A stretch of 64,000 nt of DNA from Taxawa tesnikishii (nom. ined.) (Eukaryota; Ascomycota; Dothideomycetes; Dothideales). Of this stretch, positions 59,016-64,000 are shown one piece after another. The notes below the pieces were generated by a model. It was not told where the DNA came from, did no database searches, and worked only from the letters and a program-made list of their open reading frames with translations. The translations under genes were made by a program, and so were the position numbers. The stretch spans positions 62,001 through 126,000 of the forward strand of contig JAPDRO010000027.1 in the NCBI GenBank assembly GCA_030247885.1, written 5' to 3'. The stretch's first letter is position 1; every line of letters begins with the position of its first letter.

Positions 59016-59651
59016 TTGAGACGGATTGGTAAGGCGGAGGAGGTAGTACGAGGTGGGTTTATGTCACGACGAGTTGGGATTTTCTGCAACACACTGGAAC
59101 GACCTTTCGTGTCTGAATCCAGGACGTCATGTCCGCTGCCGCTTTCTACTTCTGTTACTACATTCCTTAGTTTAGTATACGAACACTTGCCTTCTTATGC
59201 CCACTGCGCACGACTTTCATCAAAGCACGTAGTGGAAACTCTTGTTCTCCATACCTGTCTTATTGAAGAAGCCCTGCAGCTCACTATCGATGTCCTGCAG
59301 CTTGCCTGATGCCACCATATCATCGTGGCTTTTGTTCTGGAACGCCATATGAAAGCAGAGCGTGAGAGTTGGGATCATCTGTGTACGGTAAGGATTTGGG
59401 CAGGCTTGGGAAGTATCCAGCTAGGTTCGTGCAGATAGGCGGGAAAGGATACGTGCATGTATGGTGCTGATGGTTGATCAAGTGTTAACTCCTTAATGGT
59501 CGGATTAGTGGTGTTCTTGTTTCTGACTAGGACGAAAAGGATAGTCAAAAGGAAAAAGAAAGAGAAGGATGGTTTTCATTAGAGGTACTTATATTCGCCG
59601 CGTCAACCACATGCTGACCTCCCATGGCCCATCACTCCAACGCCAGTGTAC
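59016..59651. other. Intergenic between convergent genes
   Basis: About 635 bases between the three-module gene and the PSD-like gene. No gene or repeat seen. Confidence 0.5.
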
Positions 59652-61050
59652 CTAAGACTTCTTCACAACGGCGACTTGGCTCCGGACGGGAACGTTCTTC
59701 TGGCGTGATGGCTCCGGGAATCCCTCCACCTTGACACCCTTGCGGAACAGTAAGCAGTGGGTTGAACCACCGAAGTGGAACATGCCGATCTGCTGGCCCT
59801 TCTTGACATGCTCGCCCTCTTTGACAGTGATCTCGCAAGTCGAGACCTCGGACATGCCGATGCCCAAGAAGGCCATGAGGCCGATGTCTGGGCTGTCCGC
59901 TTCGAAGAACATGATTGCTCTGGCGGCAGTCTGTGCAAGATAGCCTTGAGAAGTTGTCTCACCAGATTCATCAATGTCGCCCTTTCCAGGTTCACCAAGG
60001 CCCTCGAACAAGGGTTCTGAGTAGTACGTGCCGTCAACAACATAACCCTTTACAAACTTGCCGCTCACGGGAGCATGCCAGCGGTGATAGCTGAGCGCTG
60101 ATAAGAAAGCCTGGTATACTGTGCCACCTTCGAATTTTGGCGCGAGTTCATCCTGAGCAAGCATGTCTATGACCGAATAGGGTTGTTCTTTGATCCAGAA
60201 CTTGTCGCGAAGCTTGACGTCGTAAGCGTAGTTGTACGGCTGGGACTCGCATGCATTGGCGATGACATTGTCGTCTTCCGGGCTGGCGACGGGTCGTACC
60301 TCCTCTTTGAAGACACGAGTGAAGAAGTCGTCCCATGACTTGAAGCCACGATGCTTTGCGTTCATGTCGCACTGGAACATATCCTCAAACTTGTGCTGGG
60401 TTTCAGCTGCGTTGTTGGCAACAGCAGCCAAGTCGTTGCAGCCTGATTCTCCAAACCAACACCAATCCTCGTCACCGAGAACGTTGGCCGACTCTGGCGA
60501 TTGCAAATACTCTCCCCATACATTCAGTATCTTCTTGAACATCTTGTTCACCTCCGGATCCAGGAAGAAAGCGAAGCCGGATGGTGTGCCCATTGGCCAA
60601 TCCAGGACTGCATTGATGGGCAGACCGACCATTCCGACCTTCTCTTCCTTGGTGCTCCAGTGAGGGGCAGTTGTGAGGAGGTGGTTAAGCACCTGCAGCA
60701 TGTGTTGATAGTCACGAATTTGCTTGTTACCGGTTGGGTCGTTGGAGTAGGGCTTCTTCTTCGGAATCTCGTCGAACATGCCATTGCAGAGGAGGTAGAT
60801 GCGGGTGCTGCCTTCAATCAGGTCCTTGAACTCTTTCATGACCGGATGGAGCTCCTTTGATTCTGGTCGACGAAGTCGATGGTGTCATTGAGCCATTGCT
60901 TGTGCACTCGCTGATCACCGGGCATCCAATGACCAGTCCTGGATACATCGTCAGCTTTGGCCAAGTCGGTGGGATGGTTGTAGAATACCTATGGACATGG
61001 TGCTCCTTGGGGATCTTGTCTTTGTGGTGGACGCTGTGAAGCTGCGTCAT
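59652..61050 (-). CDS. Phosphatidylserine-decarboxylase-family enzyme (PsiD-like branch)
   Basis: Exons 61050-60989 and 60938-59652 give about 449 residues. The N-terminus (GHWMPGDQRVHKQWL, LHPVMKEFKDLIEG) and middle (MVGLPINAVLDWPMGTPSGFAFF, LNVWGEYLQSPESANVL, FKSWDDFFTRVFKEEVRPV) match the soluble fungal branch of the PSD family that includes the tryptophan decarboxylase PsiD. The C-terminal part has SYHRWHAPVSGKF and HFGGSTHCLLF. The GGST at 59757-59771 sits where PSD enzymes have the LGST self-cleavage site whose Ser becomes the pyruvoyl cofactor. No membrane segment or mitochondrial leader is evident, unlike phospholipid PSDs. The substrate could be an aromatic amino acid; this is inference. 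One base is missing at 60856-60858 (restores QNQKELHPV). Confidence 0.85.
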
Positions 61051-61867
61051 GTTGACGAAAGAAAAGATGATAGATCAGACAGGGGAGGGTCAAATCTTGA
61101 AGAGGAAGAAGAAGAAGAAGAAGAAGAAGAAGAAGAAGACAAGGAGTTAATATCACAGGCTATGCAGAGAGAAAGAACTGGTTTTAGGGACTGGTCAAGA
61201 AGACGCGGCTGCCAAGTATGCCAAAACATTTCCCCACGTACCCCGCGGCGACGTCAGAGTGAGGGAGTATCCGAGCGGAACAAGTAAGCTTGATGTTCCC
61301 GGATTACTCGTTCACCACGAAAGCTTGTTTTTGAGCTAGAACAATCTGCTGAAGCAAAGTATGTCCTTCTTCATGCAGACAGATATCGGGCTGGATTGAG
61401 TATAGGCTCAGCAGAGGGCTTGTATCGTCGCGAGTATAAATGAGGAACTGGGTTTGGCATCGTTAATACGCTAGCCTTCTGCCGAAGCACGCCGCTTGTT
61501 GGTGGTTGTGGTTGGATGGATATCTTGCCCGTGTTTGCTGTTCGCATAGATGCACGCTTCAGCGCACCAGAACATCTGCTAACCTTGGGTACGCGCCTCC
61601 CTCAACGTGTCGGCCAACTGTGGTGATGTTCGTACGAATTTGTCCTCACAAGCAATCAAGGCTGGATGACCGGCACGTTTCAATAGCTCACGAGGTAAGT
61701 ATACGTACGGTTTTATACCCTTGAGTTGTACAACCCGAAAGTCGCAGGTCACTGGGCTCGAGCGTCCTTCTCACATGCCCAGCAGTATTATCCGCCGCTT
61801 GCCACGATTCGATCAGAATGGACAGACTTGGCGCGCATGTGGATAATGCCTCCATCTTGATACTCAA
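61051..61867. other. Intergenic, PSD-like gene to crotonase gene
   Basis: About 815 bases upstream of the PSD-like gene and downstream of the crotonase gene (both minus strand). A GAA/GAG run at 61100-61140 lies 50 bases before the PSD-like start codon, on its sense strand a TTC pyrimidine tract. Confidence 0.55.
61100..61140. repeat. (GAA)n microsatellite
   Basis: About twelve GAA/GAG units in the likely leader or core promoter of the PSD-like gene. Confidence 0.9.
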
Positions 61868-62698
61868 TTAGATCTTCGCCCTAGCCGGCAAATCCGTCCT
61901 CTTTCCATGCACATAGCTGATTCTCCTCAACCGCTCACTAGCGTCACCATACAGTTCGTCCCTTAACATCCCATAAACACCCATCTTCGCCTTCGGCGCC
62001 CACATCCTCGCCATCTCCATCGCAGTCTCAAACATCTCCTCCGGCTTGGCTACAGCATCCACGATCCCGTCCTCAAGCGCTTGCTCGCCCGTCCACCTAT
62101 GCGCCTCCAACAGCATTTTGCGTGCAATCTGAGGGCGCAGCTTGAGTCTGGGCAAGGCGCCGATACCGGGGAAGTGCAGGCCTAGGTTTACGGGCGGCAT
62201 GGAGAGAAAACCGCGGGATGAGTTCATAACACGATAGTCGTGCGCGAGTGCGAACGGGCAAGCGCCGCCAAAGGTGTGGCCGGTCAGCAGCGCGATGGTC
62301 GGGTAGGGAAAGTCGAGGATTGTGGCTAACAGAGGGTAGAAACCGTCGCTATTTGCGAACGGATTTGTGTCTGATTCATCTAGCTCGAGGCCCTGCGTAC
62401 GGACAATGTCAGTTGCTATGTGACTTGTCCGGTGCTGAAGGTGATCATGGCGGTCCGAACAAAGGTGTTCATGAGCTTACAGTACACCAGAATTTAGCAT
62501 CGTTGCCTTTTGTAATCACAGCCCCTCGGCATTGGGACCGAGCAGCTTCTGGATTGAGTGAAAGGCCTTGATCAGTTTTTGGCAGTAGGCAGAGTTGAGT
62601 CTGTTCTCTGGCGCTTTCCGCATGGTGATGACGAAGATCTGGCCATAACGATCGATGGCGAGGTCGTTGTCGGCAAGGATTGAAGCAGGATTGGCCAT
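61868..62698 (-). CDS. Enoyl-CoA hydratase/isomerase family protein with a possible AKI peroxisomal signal
   Basis: Exons 62698-62481 and 62392-61868 give about 247 residues, a normal crotonase length. Visible family parts are IFVITMRKAPENRLN (first strand and turn), AVITKGNDAKFWCTGLEL (oxyanion-hole strand), ALLTGHTFGGACPFALAHDYRVM (second oxyanion-hole element, GG) and MPPVNLGLHFPGIGAL, then RWTGEQALEDGIVDAV. Where many delta3,delta2-enoyl-CoA isomerases carry a Glu before the VxLG motif this protein has Pro, so hydratase or isomerase activity should not be assumed. The C-terminus is AKI, a known PTS1 variant (it ends the Candida tropicalis multifunctional enzyme), so a peroxisomal site is plausible. 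One base is missing in the G run at 62522-62525; adding it restores EGGAVITKG. Confidence 0.88.
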
Positions 62699-64000
62699 TG
62701 TTGGCTGTCTTCGGAAGCGAGCTCAGCCCATAGTGGGAGGTCGTCAATGTCCACAACAGAGAGGATATAACAACAACAACAGCAAGGCTGAGTGCAGAGG
62801 GGTTCGGGGAAGAGATGCGGGGAAGAGGAGGAACCTCGGGATTGGGGCGTACGATTCGTCAAAATGGAAACGTGATACTGATGCATTTAATATGAAATTT
62901 TTGGCCTTGTCTGTTCCAGTGGCATGGCACTTGACTACGAATTTACTGAAATCAAGAGATTGCAGGTTCGATCATTGCCGCGGTCATATTTTCGTTTGTA
63001 GAACTCGTCTCATGGAACCGGCATCAAGCCGAAATCGTGGGATGAATCGATTGCTAGGTAGCGATGCGCTTAGGTACTCATCGGGCATCATCGTATATAT
63101 AACATAAAATATTCCATCTTGGAATAGAGTACTTATACTTGTCTAAGTCAAACTTGCGTTAGACTCTCGCAAGCTGTTATATAGTCGCATACAGCGCGTG
63201 TAAACACAATAAACAGCGTTCTACAGGCCGCAAAGAACTTCCATCTATGGCCTAGGTGGCCTCGGCTTTCGATGAATCTGTAATGTGGTTCGTCATGCTG
63301 CTTCCATGTATCAGCGACAGTGTCTTATTCTTCCGTCTGTAAGCATGAGAGCTGGCTTCAAAACGCCGATCGGTCTGCTCCTGCTCTCTTGCGAGCACCT
63401 GGTCAGGATGAGCTGGAAGTCCAAGAAGAAGGCCCCTGCCTGCCACAAGAGTTGAATATGCACAACGCCGTGGTTGCTTTCCTGTTTTTGTACCGCGAAA
63501 CCCACAACACAACGCTCAGCCCAACGATAAGAGCCCAAGCGACCCGCATCTGAAAACAAGTGCGTAATCTTCTGTCAATGGCGGTTTCTGTTGATCGGGC
63601 ATGTGATTTGTCCTCGAGGAACCAGAGAGACATGCGGCGTGCAATAGCCCTATGTGGGTGCACGTGAGGTAGCTCGTGACAAAAACCACGATTTGTACGC
63701 TAGACAGCTTCACGAATGATTAGAACTGACTCGCATGGCTAGACAAAGGGTTCTCAACGAATAGCATGGATCACCTAACGTTCAGACAAGAGCAAGCGCT
63801 AGCAGCTTAGGTCATGGAAGAACCAAAATCGTTACGCGTGAAAGACTAGCGTACTATGTGGCAAGATAGGAGCAATCTATTGCATCTGTGTAGATACGGT
63901 AGCTTTAACGTCCAAGGCGCAAGCGATTTGCCCCTCGTGACGAGCTGTAACGAAGGAGCGACAAGAAATCTAATGCGATCGATCTAGAGGAACTAGGACA
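62699..64000. other. Gene-free right end
   Basis: About 1.3 kb. The left end should hold the crotonase promoter. Remaining frames are short. A minus-strand frame near 63403-63663 includes one hydrophobic stretch (VAWALIVGLSVVLWV) but has no supporting context and is not called. Confidence 0.5.

Noticed and set aside
951-62698. Reading the interrupted frames as pseudogenes
   Set aside because: CSE1, SMC1 and POB3 are essential, interruptions are all single missing bases mostly in homopolymers, and no premature substitution stops are seen. Assembly error fits better.
62940-62980. tRNA-like B box (GGTTCGAT)
   Set aside because: Flanking bases do not complete the box, and no A box or cloverleaf could be built around it.
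1-64000. Transposons, LTR elements or viral relics
   Set aside because: No transposase, reverse transcriptase, integrase or capsid-like frames, no long direct or inverted terminal repeats, and no extended AT-rich blocks typical of mutated repeats were seen.

Overview
This window is nuclear DNA of a filamentous ascomycete (Pezizomycotina). The signs are short GT-AG introns (mostly 48-120 nt), moderate GC, compact genes on both strands, and single-copy fungal genes: CSE1, SMC1, POB3, GID5, GPC1, an ARS-binding protein, and the lactam-utilisation pair lamA/lamB known from Aspergillus nidulans. I cannot place it below Pezizomycotina. I saw no rRNA, no convincing tRNA, no CRISPR array and no transposon or viral relic.

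Layout. 1-5 kb: CSE1 (-), then a simple-repeat-rich shared promoter. 5-10.4 kb: giant sacsin-like ATPase with a C-terminal HExxH (+). 10.6-11.3 kb: four-helix membrane protein (-). 11.3-16.9 kb: long gene-free stretch ending in the leader of a C2H2 zinc-finger regulator (16.9-19.4 kb, +). 20.9-22.8 kb: secreted type-B carboxylesterase with N-terminal PIR-like repeats (+). 23.4-25.0 kb: FAD monooxygenase (+). 25.5-29.5 kb: cohesin SMC1 (-), divergent from GPC1 (30.2-31.8 kb, +). 33.1-34.6 kb: class I isoprenoid-synthase-like membrane protein (-). 36.5-37.6 kb: peroxisomal carrier (-). 38.5-41.1 kb: ARS-binding protein 2 (+). 41.2-46.5 kb: the divergent lamA (-) / lamB (+) locus. 47.0-48.2 kb: PHO80-type cyclin (-). 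49.1-52.3 kb: GID5/VID28 (+). 52.8-54.6 kb: FACT subunit POB3 (-). 56.9-59.0 kb: secreted protein built of three tandem modules (+). 59.7-61.1 kb: phosphatidylserine-decarboxylase-like enzyme (-). 61.9-62.7 kb: crotonase-fold enzyme (-). The last 1.3 kb shows nothing.

Functional themes. The most coherent system is lamA/lamB. Together the two proteins contain homologues of all three subunits of the bacterial ATP-dependent 5-oxoprolinase PxpABC, plus a biotin carboxylase and a biotin carrier. Several neighbours touch lipids or peroxisomes (GPC1, the PMP47-like carrier, the crotonase with a possible AKI peroxisomal signal, the PSD-like enzyme), but they are not clustered as a pathway. Chromosome biology is well represented (SMC1, POB3, ARS-binding protein).

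Caution on reading frames. Thirteen of the 19 genes need one or more single-base additions, mostly in homopolymers, to stay open through family-conserved sequence. I count about 20 such sites and all behave as missing bases. With them restored, every spliced model has a length divisible by three. The simplest reading is systematic one-base deletion error in the assembly, not gene decay. Each affected gene notes where this happens.
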